Source: Rutidosis leptorrhynchoides
Taxonomy: Eukaryota > Streptophyta > Magnoliopsida > Asterales > Asteraceae
DNA length: 64,000 nucleotides
Assembly: GCF_046630445.1 (NCBI RefSeq)
Contig: NC_092333.1
Location: 102,212,501-102,276,500, forward strand
Reading direction: 5' to 3'
Part shown: one piece after another, positions 1-10,520 of the stretch
How the letters are laid out: the number at the start of each line of letters is the position of its first letter
Numbering within the stretch: the first letter of the stretch is position 1
Notes under the pieces: generated by a model
Databases searched by the model: none
Seen by the model: only the letters and a program-made list of their open reading frames with translations
Told to the model about the DNA's origin: nothing
Made by a program: the position numbers and the translations under genes

Positions 1-69
1 TTTGTTATTAATAATAATTATTATTAATAATTATTATTAAAAATATCAATACTCAATTGTTAAGCAAAC

Positions 70-111
<42 letters not shown>

Positions 112-620
112 TAAATATGGATTCTCTTTACGAAATTAATTACGTTACATATGTATGCGAAAATACATGTCTCTATATATTTGTAAAAACAACGACAAGT
201 TTCTTAGTCAAAATCCGTGGTTTTATGGGTCATTAAACTAAATGACTTTAGCATTTACATTCTCTTAATTCCTGAAACATATCATTAAACTATTTCGTTT
301 AACCAAACCCGTGATTTCACAGGACATTTCACTAGTTTTAATTATAAATACACCTAGTGAGTAAAATAGGACAAAATCGTCACTATATTCTAATTTTAAG
401 AACCAGACGAAATCGGGGTTGGCTTAAGGGTAGATATGTGGTTAGGGTACTATACGCTGCATTTCCCATTGATTGGGCCACCATTACTGGGCTGACTAAA
501 AGTTGGAAGGACTCACTTTTATAGCCCTTATTAATACATTAATACATTGATATTAATATTAATATTAATATTAATACATATACATACATACATATACATA
601 TACATACATACATACATACA
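1..620. other. AT-rich intergenic DNA, no gene seen
   Basis: The stretch opens with TTA/ATT-rich simple sequence (clearest at 71-112) and ends in a run of ATACAT-type repeats at about 540-620. No open frame of useful length and no recognisable RNA gene is present. It may be the edge of an older repeat that lies to the left of the window. Confidence 0.6.
71..112. repeat. (ATT)n microsatellite
   Basis: About 13 uninterrupted TTA/ATT units are visible. This is a plain trinucleotide repeat of the kind common in plant intergenic DNA. Confidence 0.9.
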
Positions 621-1442
621 TATATACTAAAAGTGATGGGGTTTGTGATCGTTTTGGCCACACCACCACATTTACAATTTTTCAAACCCAATTCTAAAAA
701 AGCCAAAACACCCCCCTCAACTTTTACAAGCTTATAAAAAAACCCTATACTTCAGGGGAGTAAACTGTCAATTCTGAAACTTAAAATAAAAACTTCCCCC
801 AACACCTTCGGCGGCCCGTATCTTCCTCCTCGCTCCGATTCAAATTTCACCGAGCACTCCGTTAAACTCGAAATATTCTTGCGAACAAAACGAGACTAAC
901 TACGTTCGAAACGGACACGTTTTCAAAAACGCTAAATACAACGACAGCCCGTATCTTCACGGTCGCCGCGAGTTAAATTTTTACGACAGCAGCGTCATAC
1001 TTGAAATAATTTTATGAACAAAACGCATACATATATACTAAAAGTGGTGGGGTTTGTGGTCGTTTTGGCCACCCCCACCACATGAAACCACAATTTTTCA
1101 AACCCAATCTCAAAAAAGTCAAAACACCCCCCTCAACTTTTACAAGCTTATAAAAAAAATCCTATACTTCAGGAGAGTAAATTGTCAATTCTGAAACTTA
1201 AAATAAAAACTTCCCCCAACACCTTCGACAGCCCGTATCTTCCTCCTCGCTCCGATTCAAATTTCACCGAGCACTCCGTTAAACTCGAAATATTCTTGCG
1301 AACAAACGAGACTAACTACGTTCGAAATGGACACTTTTTCAAAAACGCTAAATACAACGACAGCGCGTATCTTCCCGCTCGCCGCGAGTTAAATTTTTAC
1401 GACAGCAGCGTCATACTTGAAATAATTTTATGAACAAAACGA
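621..1442. repeat. 411-bp direct tandem duplication
   Basis: Two adjacent units of about 411 bp begin with TATATACTAAAAGTG at 621 and 1032 and stay closely similar to their ends, where both read AACAAAACG. Differences are scattered base changes plus small length changes. A third, partial and more diverged unit continues from about 1442 to 1560. A short open frame at 1182-1433 arises only from this repeat and has no protein-like features. Confidence 0.85.
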
Positions 1443-1739
1443 CACTACTTACGTTTGAAACGGACACTTTTTAAAAAACGCTAAACACAACGACAGCCCG
1501 CATTTTCTTGCTCGCCGCGAGTTAAATTTTTTCGCCAGCACCGTCAGGCTCGAAATAATTTTATCAACAAAAATAAACTATGTTTGAACCGAACATATTT
1601 TAAAAAAACACTAAAGACGACGACACCAACAGTAACGCATTACACACGGGCCGTTTTTTCTTCTGTCAATAAAACTGCATTAAATATGAGTACGCGGACC
1701 GAAAGACCCCGCCGCATCGCGCGGGCTGAACCGAACTAG
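1032..1739 (+). mobile_element. Helitron-like non-autonomous element (3' end recognised)
   Basis: The right end has the layout of a plant Helitron terminus: a short GC hairpin at 1708-1725 (CCCGC pairing with GCGGG) lies about 10 bp before CTAG at 1736-1739, followed by T. No terminal inverted repeats or target duplication are seen, as expected for Helitrons. The 5' end is uncertain. I placed it at the second 411-bp unit, but it could be at the first unit, since both begin alike. No Rep/helicase coding is present, so it would depend on enzymes supplied elsewhere. Confidence 0.5.
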
Positions 1740-2000
1740 TTATAATTATATTTGTACGTACGGTACATGATCAGTTTTTTAAACATACTTAATTAATGCT
1801 TGTAATATTCATAAGAGGTGTTTTTGTACAAACCATTTCGTATTTGTTATACTCAAGTTTATAATCTCTACATTTTATGTGTGATACTCCGTATATTTTT
1901 TTTAATATCATAAGTTAATGTGAAATTTTAGTGCGTTGTTTCTTACACTCACCAGTTATGTGTGTAAAGTTTTCCAATTCATCATACTCATAACTATTAA

Positions 2001-2676
2001 TGATACGCATACCCGATCAGCTCGTGTAGCGTATCAAACAGCATCGCCACTAAGAATTACCAGAGCGTGCCAAGTCCTGAAGCGCTATACTTATTACCAT
2101 TGCGCTAGTCCTATATGCGCGCATAGGTAGCGGCCACATGACGGGCGATGCTGTAGCTGGCAGAGGATACCTAGCAGACAAGAATCAGAGCCGACAAGAA
2201 CACTTTTTACTTTTGTCGGACCAGCTCGCCTGAGGACGTACTATTTGCAGGCCACGATCTGTTTAGCCTCATTACGTGGCAATAGAAGACAAGAAAGGTT
2301 ATCCTATAAATACAAGACTTAGTCCACAGAACGAGGGGGATCTGGATTTTTCCACCTTCACACACACGTTCTAAGAACAGCAGCGCATAGCGCAAATATA
2401 CCCGCGCTACCGGACTCATAGCATTACACTAGACATTCTTGATATACAAGTAACGTTCTGTGAACAGAAACCCTATCTTATAGCGCGAGCCATCAATGAC
2501 CGGACCACCCGCTGATGGTGGGTCTAATGTTTAACCACCCCTGTTGAGATCATCATCTCGCAAGGGGTTATTCACGGTACTCCGGACCGGAGAGTTAAAC
2601 TCAATTGACCCTTAAATCCCCCCTTAATGATGTCAAGCATGGACCGAACCCGACCCGATTATTCTATGCTTGATCA
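2001..2676 (+). repeat. 5' LTR of the Tat-type Gypsy element
   Basis: The 676-bp terminal repeat has TG..CA ends and an LTR promoter signal TATAAATA at 2305-2312, about 370 bp before its right end. Its last 270 bp or so are also recognisable in the older LTR near 17.4-17.65 kb, so this part is conserved within the family. Confidence 0.92.
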
Positions 2677-2678
2677 TT

Positions 2679-2695
2679 TGGCGCCGTCCGTGGGA
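2679..2695 (+). other. Primer-binding site of the Gypsy element
   Basis: TGGCGCCGTCCGTGGGA begins two bases after the LTR end. The TGGCGCC core is the usual tRNA-primer match of Tat and Athila type plant elements. Confidence 0.75.
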
Positions 2696-2773
2696 CAATC
2701 AAGTTAAAAGATTTTGATTTGATCTTTTTTCTGTATGTCCACTAACAACCCGCTTGTTTCCCCTTGATATACA

Positions 2774-4959
2774 GTGGCAGGTATTGAGATGGCCAGCAAG
2801 CAGGAAGTACCAAAGCCCGCTCAAGCACGAGCTACATCACCTACGGGACCTAAGCCTGCCGCCAAGGGGTCGGCAGGAACTTCTGATAACGCGCCGCCAA
2901 GGGGCGCACGGATGCCTCCCCCTGGTGCACCCGCGTCATCATTTAAGACTCCTGAAGCAATTAGGCCGATGCCATGGGCCTCAAACACTGCGAGCACGGG
3001 ATTTGTACCCATCTATCCAGCTACTGAATCTGCGCGCAATAGCCCTAGCCATACTAGCAGCCCCGTTGGCTCACAGGGCTCGAGGGCTTCACTGTCACCT
3101 CGGAGGGATGCCTCCCCAACTACACCCGGGTCTAGCGCCATGACTTTCGCGCAGGTTGCTTCATCTGCAGGAAAGGGGACATCCACAGAATCACCAGCTA
3201 TTACACGCGAACAACGCGCCCACAGCCAAGCCAATTTGATCCATGCTTTGATGAATGATGCGCCAGATGATATGGTGCATGAGTTCGAGCAACTGGGAAA
3301 GGCCGAGCTCATGATTAAGAACCTGTACACAGGGATGAAGGGAGTGCCCGTTAAACCCTCTTTTGAAACAGCGCCTACTGGAAAAAAGTTCTCGGCGCAT
3401 ATACTGAACCATGTTTCTACACCACTGCCTGCAATACCATTAACCCTGGGGTATTCTCAGACCCAGATGACTTCCTACAAAAGTATGAAGGTATAGCACG
3501 CAATCAGCGCTGGTCTGACGAGACAAAGTGCATGGAGTTCCCGCCGCTTTTAGAGGGCGTAGTTCGGCAATGGTTCAACAACCTACCAACGCCAGTTATA
3601 AGTTGCTATGATGATCTTCGGACGTGTTTCCTGCTCAACTTCCACAACATGCGCGCGACTCAAAGGACTCATGCTGAGTGTCATGACATCAAGCACGAGA
3701 GGGGGAAATCCTTGGGACAGTTCATCGACAGGTATTGTCAAGAGGTAACTAGATTTCCCAACTGCGCGGAGTCGCTAAAGGTATCTGGTTTCATACATGG
3801 GATCTGTCGAGAGCGCCACCTAACGTTGTGGCAGAGGTTGAGAAAGCGCCCCCCATAGACATTAGCGGAAGCGATAAGGGAAGCGCACGAACACATGTGC
3901 ACTGAAGAAGACACCTCAAGATACTCGAGTTACAGGAGTTCAGGTAATGGTCGGCGCGACGGCTATGATTCGCCCAGGGGTGGACGCCAGTCAGGTGGTT
4001 TCGGGAGAAGCCATCATGACTCTAGCCCCTACCGCCACCACAGCAACAATCACCACAATGATAGGAAGCACCAACGAAATCACCAAGGGAACAACAACAA
4101 CCAGCAACGTCATCGAAATAGGGAAAGTGACACCAGGGATAACAAGCAAGCTTTGATCAGAAGCCTCACCAAGAGTCTGAAGGAAATTTACGTGACTGAG
4201 CCAATCTCCAAGTCATTTGAAAAGCCCGCGCGAATGTCCGAGTATGCTCGACGTGATAAGTCGAAGTTCGGTGACTTCCGTGATGACTTCGGGCACGAAA
4301 CCAATCGCTGCAAAGCGTTGGTTGATAAGGTAGTTGCCTGCCTCAAACGAGGAGAACTGAAACATTTGAAACCGGGTAAAGACGAGTCAGGAGGGTACAA
4401 GAAGGAGGGCGAAGGAGCGGAAAAGGATAAGGTCATTTATGTCTTCTTGTGGGGAAAGAAGAAGGTTGAGAAGGAGCCACTACCGCCGTATGAGAACTTA
4501 AAGGCGCATCTCCCACGCGAGCCCATTTTCGAAAGAGAATGCGCTCCTCTAGTGGTCGAAGGTTATATGCCTGAATGCCCTCAGCACATTGACAAAATTC
4601 TTATCGATACTGGCAGCTGTGTTAATGTTTTATTCTACCATTGTTTTGAGAACCTAAACTACACCGTGAAGCGCAACTTGAGGAAGGTGAAACAGCAGTT
4701 CAGAGGGATAAGTGCGGACCCCACATGGTCGAAGGGGATACTGGGGGCAGCGTTAACATTGCGCGACGATGAGCACAAGAACAGGGCGCACACGACGGTG
4801 GTCGACTTCAGAGTGATACGCGCCGAATCGGAGTACGATGCTATCCTCGGGCAACCGGCGCTATCACATTTCGCTATCAGCATCTGTCTCTACCGAGGAA
4901 TCATAACGCTACCTACCCCGCTAGGAGAAGCCACGCTCAAGTCCAAAATCACCGCATAG
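2774..4959 (+). pseudogene. gag and aspartic protease region of the Gypsy element
   Basis: The first third is a low-complexity Pro/Ser/Ala-rich segment. Around 3540-3800 there is a Retrotrans_gag-like domain with the typical WFNNLP start and a helical region rich in R, H and E. A basic Gly/Arg/His/Asn-rich stretch follows at about 3900-4150. Near 4600 the aspartic protease signature LIDTGSCVNVLF is clear. No CCHC zinc knuckle was recognised. The region is broken about twice and is treated as a fossil. The calls rest on visible motifs and overall order, not on a database search. Confidence 0.75.
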
Positions 4960-6152
4960 GACTTTCGACTTCGAGAGGTACACGCTAGCATGAATAACAC
5001 TGTTCCGAAAATTAAAGTCACAGGTCGCGCGTAGCTGCTTTACAGCAAAGTGGGCGCTTGTATACTTTGCTGGATAGAATGCAATAAACGCGCAACCAGT
5101 CTGCTCGCTTACCGCATTAAAATGAGCACAATCTTACATAATCTGAAACGTAAAATGCATATTAGAGTGCGCATGCACACATACTCGCGCTTTCATTGAT
5201 TTGTAACAATATTTGACTGGTATCCACAGATCCGAAGTTATCAAGCTGAGGCAAAGGCGAAGAAAGATGGGGCCGGCTCTTCTGGAGCTAGAATTGACGA
5301 GGGAGACGAGATTGCCGGCGTGGACTATGAGTTCGAAGAATACAAGGATGAGAAGTTGAGAGAGGGCAGAGCATGCTTCAACAATGATTACTGGTTTGAG
5401 GAATTTTGAAATTTGTAAGCGCGTCTCGTTTTAAGCGCATGTTTGAAAGTTTGTAATGACAATCCTAAAGCGCGTTACGCGCATTATTTATGCATGTTTA
5501 ATTAATTGTCACCAAGTTATTGTCTGCAAAAATCTTTGTACCATTTATGTAAAGTAGCTCTGTAACTTGAAAATGGTGTGCACAATCTCTTAGGCAGCGC
5601 ACTCCTGCCTTTGAAGGGTTGCTTTCTCCGGCATCCGTGCGGCAGAAGCTTGTTTGGCAACAAGCTAGTCTATTATAACCAGACGGTTAAGTGTCATTGG
5701 ATTGACCTAACTAACCCGCGCAGAACTCGAGATCTGCAAGTCATGACTATAAACGACGGCGTTGGTCGCGCCTGACCTCAATCATAAGTGTTGACGCACT
5801 TAGAAGACTCCCGATGCGCACACACGGATGCTTAACTTAAGCATATATTGTGTGCACAACAATATATGTGATAGGTTAAGTGTTGACATGCCTCGAGTAT
5901 AATTACAATGAAAATCGAGAAACACATAGCCAAATATTTTAACGAACGATCTAACGCGCATGATCATATGAAAATCGTGAACATAGACCATATACCTGGC
6001 CACACTGATTTAAACAGTTATAAATTGCTAGCGCATGTGTAAACTATTAATGCGTTATAACATGGAAATTACGCGCAACATGGACAAGTAAACAAGATAA
6101 ACTTTCATTATCATCAAAAGAGTAATTACATTGTTAAAAGAAAATTACAAGT
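4960..6152. other. Gypsy internal spacer, no recognisable pol
   Basis: Between the protease end and the antisense block there is about 1.2 kb without RT, RNase H or integrase motifs. An acidic coding-like scrap at about 5230-5409 (Glu/Asp/Lys-rich, ending NDYWFEEF) may be a leftover of the polyprotein region. The rest shows nothing beyond scattered short frames. Confidence 0.6.
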
Positions 6153-8093
6153 TTACAACGGGTCTTTTAATAAACGATCAGCATCAGCAGTGGGGTCTTC
6201 GGATAAGGCCACCAAAGAAGGGACCCTGATGTTCGTCAGCGTCGGCTCCATAGCCCTGCTCTTCTGCGCGGCAAGAGGATCCACATCCTTGGCAATAAGA
6301 GCATCCAAGGCCTCAGAAGGTTGGACGAGAGGCTGAATCTTTCTCCAAAAAACGAGTCTCTCCTCCGCCTTGAAAGCGAGAACAACGTCGACAAAAAGAT
6401 CGCTCAAGTATTTTAAGTCAATGGCACGACTGACGAGCTCGGGGAGACCCCTCTTCAACGTCTCAAATTGGCACTTGGCCATGTCACGATCGACCTGACA
6501 AGAAGCTAAGTGATCAGTCAAGTCCTCGCGCTCTTTTTCCCAAGCGCTCTTCTCAGACTCAAGGGACTTGACCTTTTTAGCCAACTCCTCAACCTTAGAT
6601 GCCAAGGACGCCTTCTCCTCAGCTAGGACCAATGAGGCGATGGACGCCACGTTACGAGCCTTCTCTGAATGCTCGAGATTAGAAGTCAGATGCACGATAC
6701 GGTTATGCATCTGCTCAGTAGTCAGCGCACCCGACGTGGAAGAGCCAACACCGTCTAGGCGCGCCTTCGCCTCCTTAAGACAGCTTTTAGCACGCATCAA
6801 GTTCAGCACTGAACGTCAAAACGCCATGCTGCCACGGGCGAGAGATGCCCAAAGTAGTTGGGAAGCTTGATGTCTTCCAAGTAGTCGAACTGACAGGCCG
6901 CCGTAGCCTTCGGAATAGACAACTGATCGTTCATGCCATAGAACTGCAGGAGAGCTTCTATAAATAAGAAGACAACTGGTTAGTAACAAAAAAGGTAGTG
7001 CAATGCCTCGGCACTTGAAGACAACTGGTTATTACCTTTTCCCTTTTTAGCGCGCTTGCGCTTACTCCCACCCTTAGTTGAGGGCTCACTAGCCTTGCCC
7101 CCTTCAACATCCGCCTGACGAGAGTCCTCGTCTACATGACTCTCGCGCTGATCGGCGCTACCAGACCCACTGGCGCCAATAGCATCATCACCTTGGGCTT
7201 GCCCATCGATGTCCATGTCCTGGTCACCCTGATTCTCCACATTAGGCTTCTCAATATGAACGCCCTCAATATTGCGCGAAGCCAGAAGCCTGTCTAGACG
7301 CATCCCTGCAAATAAAATATGCTAAGTTAGACACAAGTGATAATGAGAAAACAAGTGAAAAAATAACGCCCATCTGCCGCCTACCATTATCATCGGCGTC
7401 TAAGATAACTGGCATGGCAGGCGGATAGGGACACATATTAGCAACCCTTAAAATATCGGAGCTATATGGATGGATAGGGAGTTCGCGGTTATAAAAATGA
7501 ACAAGTCTCTGCTGCTCATCAGGGGAAAGGGGAGGCCTAACGTTTAACTCTGCGCTGATAGCACCGGTATGCCACGCGCAGATATTTCTATATGCAAGCG
7601 GGAGAAATGAATCGTCGATAAAGAAGAACGAGTTCTTCCACCTTCTGCGCACCCCAGCTTTCGTGCGCTGTACAAACAAAATCCTGTCATTGAAAGAATA
7701 CCAGCTCTGTTGATTCTTACGACATGAAAAGACATTCTTAAACAAGTTTAGCGATGGAGAAAATTGATAGTGCTGGCAAATCATCTCGAAAAGAATAACG
7801 CGACATGCGCTATAAGGGTGCAGCTGCCCGATGCCAACATTGAAGTGACTAAGAACCTCCATAAAGAAAGAAGTGGGAGGATAGCGCATATTCCCATCCA
7901 ACATGACCTGCCTATATACGGTAACCTTACCGTCGATAACATCACTAGCGCGCTGACCAGCCAGGGGCGCTACAGGATTCAAATAAGCAAAAGGTGGATA
8001 CCACTTCACCAACTGCGCGACTTTGCGCTGCGTCATAACAGACTTGATAACCTCACAGTTTGGGGGCTCATCAGTAGAGGAAGACGAGGCCAT
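6153..8093 (-). CDS. Antisense ORF block of the Gypsy element (putative gypsy-type transposon family)
   Basis: On the opposite strand to gag lie three coding stretches at 7266-8093, 6980-7303 and 6153-6809. The first resembles the plant 'putative gypsy type transposon' domain (Pfam Transposase_28): an aromatic-rich segment with SFFMEVLSHFNVGIGQLHP and a later WKNSFFFIDD motif. The middle stretch is acidic then basic and low in complexity. The last is a long predicted coiled coil rich in Glu, Lys and Leu. The gaps have GT..AG-like borders, so splicing is possible. Extra antisense frames of this kind are known from Tat-lineage elements. Their role is unresolved. Product function is not assigned. 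Confidence 0.6.
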
Positions 8094-8249
8094 CTATTAA
8101 CAAATAAATCAAAGAATCGTAAGAAGAGAGACTAAGTGGGCGCTAACCTGAAAAAGCTAATAGACGAGGTCGAAGTAGTAAGCTGATAAGATTTGCACGA
8201 GAATGAAGAGCAGAGATGAAGTAAAAAATTGAGAGAGATGATTATGAAG

Positions 8250-8257
8250 CATTTATA
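8250..8257 (-). promoter_or_regulatory. Candidate TATA box for the antisense ORF
   Basis: The minus strand reads TATAAATG here, about 160 bp upstream of the first ATG of the antisense block at 8093. The distance fits a plant promoter with a short leader. It is a single motif match in AT-rich DNA, so support is modest. Confidence 0.4.
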
Positions 8258-8514
8258 GGAGAGTAAAAACATGGAAGAGGCCCTAAGGGAAGTTGAAAAT
8301 GGGCGGTTAAAATATCAAGGGCGGAGATCGAGCCACGTGTCGAAAGATGGAAAGGGAAGAGTACGAGGAAACAAAAGGCGGCGAAATCGGCAGGAATACT
8401 ACTGTAGCATCTGACAAACCGTCGCTTCGGTTTTCCTGCATTTAATGCAACAGGACAAAGTACTTTTTAAATATAAAAAAGAAGAAGAAGATGGCGGCGC
8501 GCAGTAAAAAGTAG

Positions 8515-8899
8515 TTGAACGACAGTTATGAGTTGAGTTCAACGCCTCGCGCCGCACCTACGCGCACCATTGAACGACAGCTGCGATTTGAGTTCAACGC
8601 CACGCGCCGCACCTACTCGCACCATTGAACGACAGTTACGAGTTGAGTTCAACGCCACGCGCCGCACATACGCGCACCATTGAATGACAGTTACGAGTTG
8701 AGTTCAACGCATCGCGCCGCACCTACGCGCACCATTGAACGATAGCTACGAGTTGAGTTCAACTACACGCGCCACACCTACACGCACCATTGAACGACAG
8801 CTACGAGTTGAGTTCAACGCCACGCACCCCACCTACGCGCGCCATTGAACGATAGCTACAAGTTGAATTCAATGCCATGCGCCGCAAATGCACATACCA
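8515..8899. repeat. Seven-unit 55-bp tandem array before the 3' LTR
   Basis: Units start with TTGAACGACAG or close variants at 8515, 8570, 8625, 8680, 8735, 8790 and 8845, giving an exact 55-bp period. Each unit contains TTGAAC and GTTCAA about 22 bp apart, so each can form a small hairpin. The array ends a few bases before the polypurine tract, in the 3' untranslated part of the element, where Tat elements are known to carry variable tandem repeats. Confidence 0.92.
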
Positions 8900-8905
8900 T
8901 TGAAC

Positions 8906-8917
8906 TGGGGGGACTTA
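8906..8917 (+). other. Polypurine tract of the Gypsy element
   Basis: A GGGGGG run followed by ACTTA lies directly before the 3' LTR start at 8919, the expected position for the plus-strand primer. Confidence 0.6.
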
Positions 8918-8918
8918 A

Positions 8919-9594
8919 TGATACGCATATCCGATCAGCTCGTGTAGCGTATCAAACAGCATCGCCACTAGGAATTACTAGAGCTCGCCAAGGCCTGAAG
9001 CGCTATACTTATTACCATTGCGCTAGTCCTATAAGCGCGCATAGGTAGCGGCCACATGACGGGCGATGCTGTAGCTGGCAGAGGACACCTGGCAGACAAG
9101 AATCAGAGCCGACAAGAACACTTTTTACTTTTGTCGGACCAACTTGCCTAAGGACGTACTATTTGCAGGCCACGATCTGTTTAGCCTCATTACGTGGCAA
9201 TAGAAGACAAGAAAGGTTATCCTATAAATACAAGACTTCGTCCACAGAACGAGGGGGATCTGGATTTTTCCACCTTCACACACACGTTCTAAGAACAGCA
9301 ACGCATAGCGCAAATATACCCGCGCTACTAGACTTATAGCATTACACTAGACATTCTTGATATACAAGTAACGTTCTGTGAACAGAAACCCTATCTTATA
9401 GCGCGAGCCATCAATGACCGGACCACCCGCTGATGGTGGGTCTAATGTTTAACCACCCCTGTTGAGATCATCATCTCGCAAGGGGTTATTCACGGTACTC
9501 CGGACCGGAGAGTTAAACTCAATTGACCCTTAAATCCCCCCTTATTGATGTCAAGCATGGACCGAACCCAACCCGATTATTCTTTGCTTGATCA
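8919..9594 (+). repeat. 3' LTR of the Tat-type Gypsy element
   Basis: This is the same 676-bp length as the 5' LTR and has the same ends. Differences are all scattered substitutions, mostly transitions, consistent with independent aging since insertion. Confidence 0.92.
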
Positions 9595-10306
9595 ACTATA
9601 TATTAAATGAACATTTGGGCTAAACCATATGGTTATACTATATATTATTTATTGTTAATGCTATACTCCATTAGTTATGTTCTATACGTGTATAACTTTT
9701 TAGAAATTATTAAAAGCTTTAAACAGCCTGACAAATCTCAACCTAATACCATCTTCATGATATATTTGTATAAGTTTAAATCCATGTACTACGTCTGGCT
9801 GAATTCAAGCGTTTTAAGCTAGCGAGGCTTCTTAGACCATTTGTTAACAAAAAACAACGAAGCTATCAACGAGCGTGCATGATTTTTATATTATTGTTGT
9901 ACTATTTTCCTACATTTTCAACTAATTTTCAATCCTACTTTGAAATATCACTATTACCTTCTACAACTCTTTTCATAACAAATCTCATTTCCCACAACAT
10001 GACAATCTCAGAGTATAACTCATAATCTTTTTAACAATCTTATCCCTGATTGTTATTGTTGCAAAAACCCCCACTTATAAAATATTTATTTGATTCGATC
10101 ACAACCTCAAATTACACAATATTATGTAAGTTAGTAATTAGATGCATAACGAACACAATAAACATGAACATGTGATATTTTGCGTGAAAAATCTTTCAAT
10201 AGTGATACTACAAATCACATACCAGAAAAAAAAACCTGCTAGTAAAGAAAGACCTCCTAAAAATAAGAGACACAGGACTAAAGAGAGAGCCAAAAAAGAA
10301 TCTTTC
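9595..10306. other. Intergenic DNA between two LTR elements
   Basis: The stretch is AT-rich. Short frames at 9607-9822 and 10142-10387 have compositions expected by chance, and the second runs into the next LTR. No gene, RNA or repeat was recognised. Confidence 0.6.
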
Positions 10307-10520
10307 TGTTGTAAATTTAGTAGTAAAATATGGATGGTAATTAGTCAAATATGGATAGTAAAATTTGTACTATATATATGTGGATAATGAACACACATAT
10401 ACACACCATTTTCTTACATATAAGAAATATACTCTCTCTCTCTTCCATTACTACTCTCTCATATTTAAGGATTGTATAGGCTTAGGTCAAAATTAGTTAT
10501 AAGCCTACTGAATTATAACA
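10307..10520 (+). repeat. 5' LTR of Copia element A
   Basis: The 214-bp repeat starts TGTTGTAAATTT and ends TATAACA. The following bases CGTTATCAGCACGAAGAGC are the likely primer-binding region. A TACTATATATATG stretch near 10370 may hold the promoter. Confidence 0.9.

Larger units (their letters stand above)
2001..9594 (+). mobile_element. Ty3/Gypsy LTR element, Tat-type, lacking visible RT and integrase
   Basis: Two 676-bp LTRs (2001-2676 and 8919-9594) begin TGATACGCAT and end GATCA. By eye they differ at about 20 sites (about 97% identity), which at a commonly used plant rate of 1.3e-8 per site per year is roughly one million years. A primer-binding site of the TGGCGCC type follows the left LTR and a G-rich polypurine tract precedes the right one. 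The interior holds gag plus protease on the plus strand, an antisense coding block and a 55-bp array. Reverse transcriptase, RNase H and integrase are not recognisable anywhere inside. The gag-protease frame is broken about twice. No clean target duplication was found. Confidence 0.9.

Noticed and set aside
2754-3143. Alternative frame overlapping the start of the Gypsy gag region
   Set aside because: It is a shadow of the Pro/Ser-rich gag frame, rich in His and Leu without a domain.
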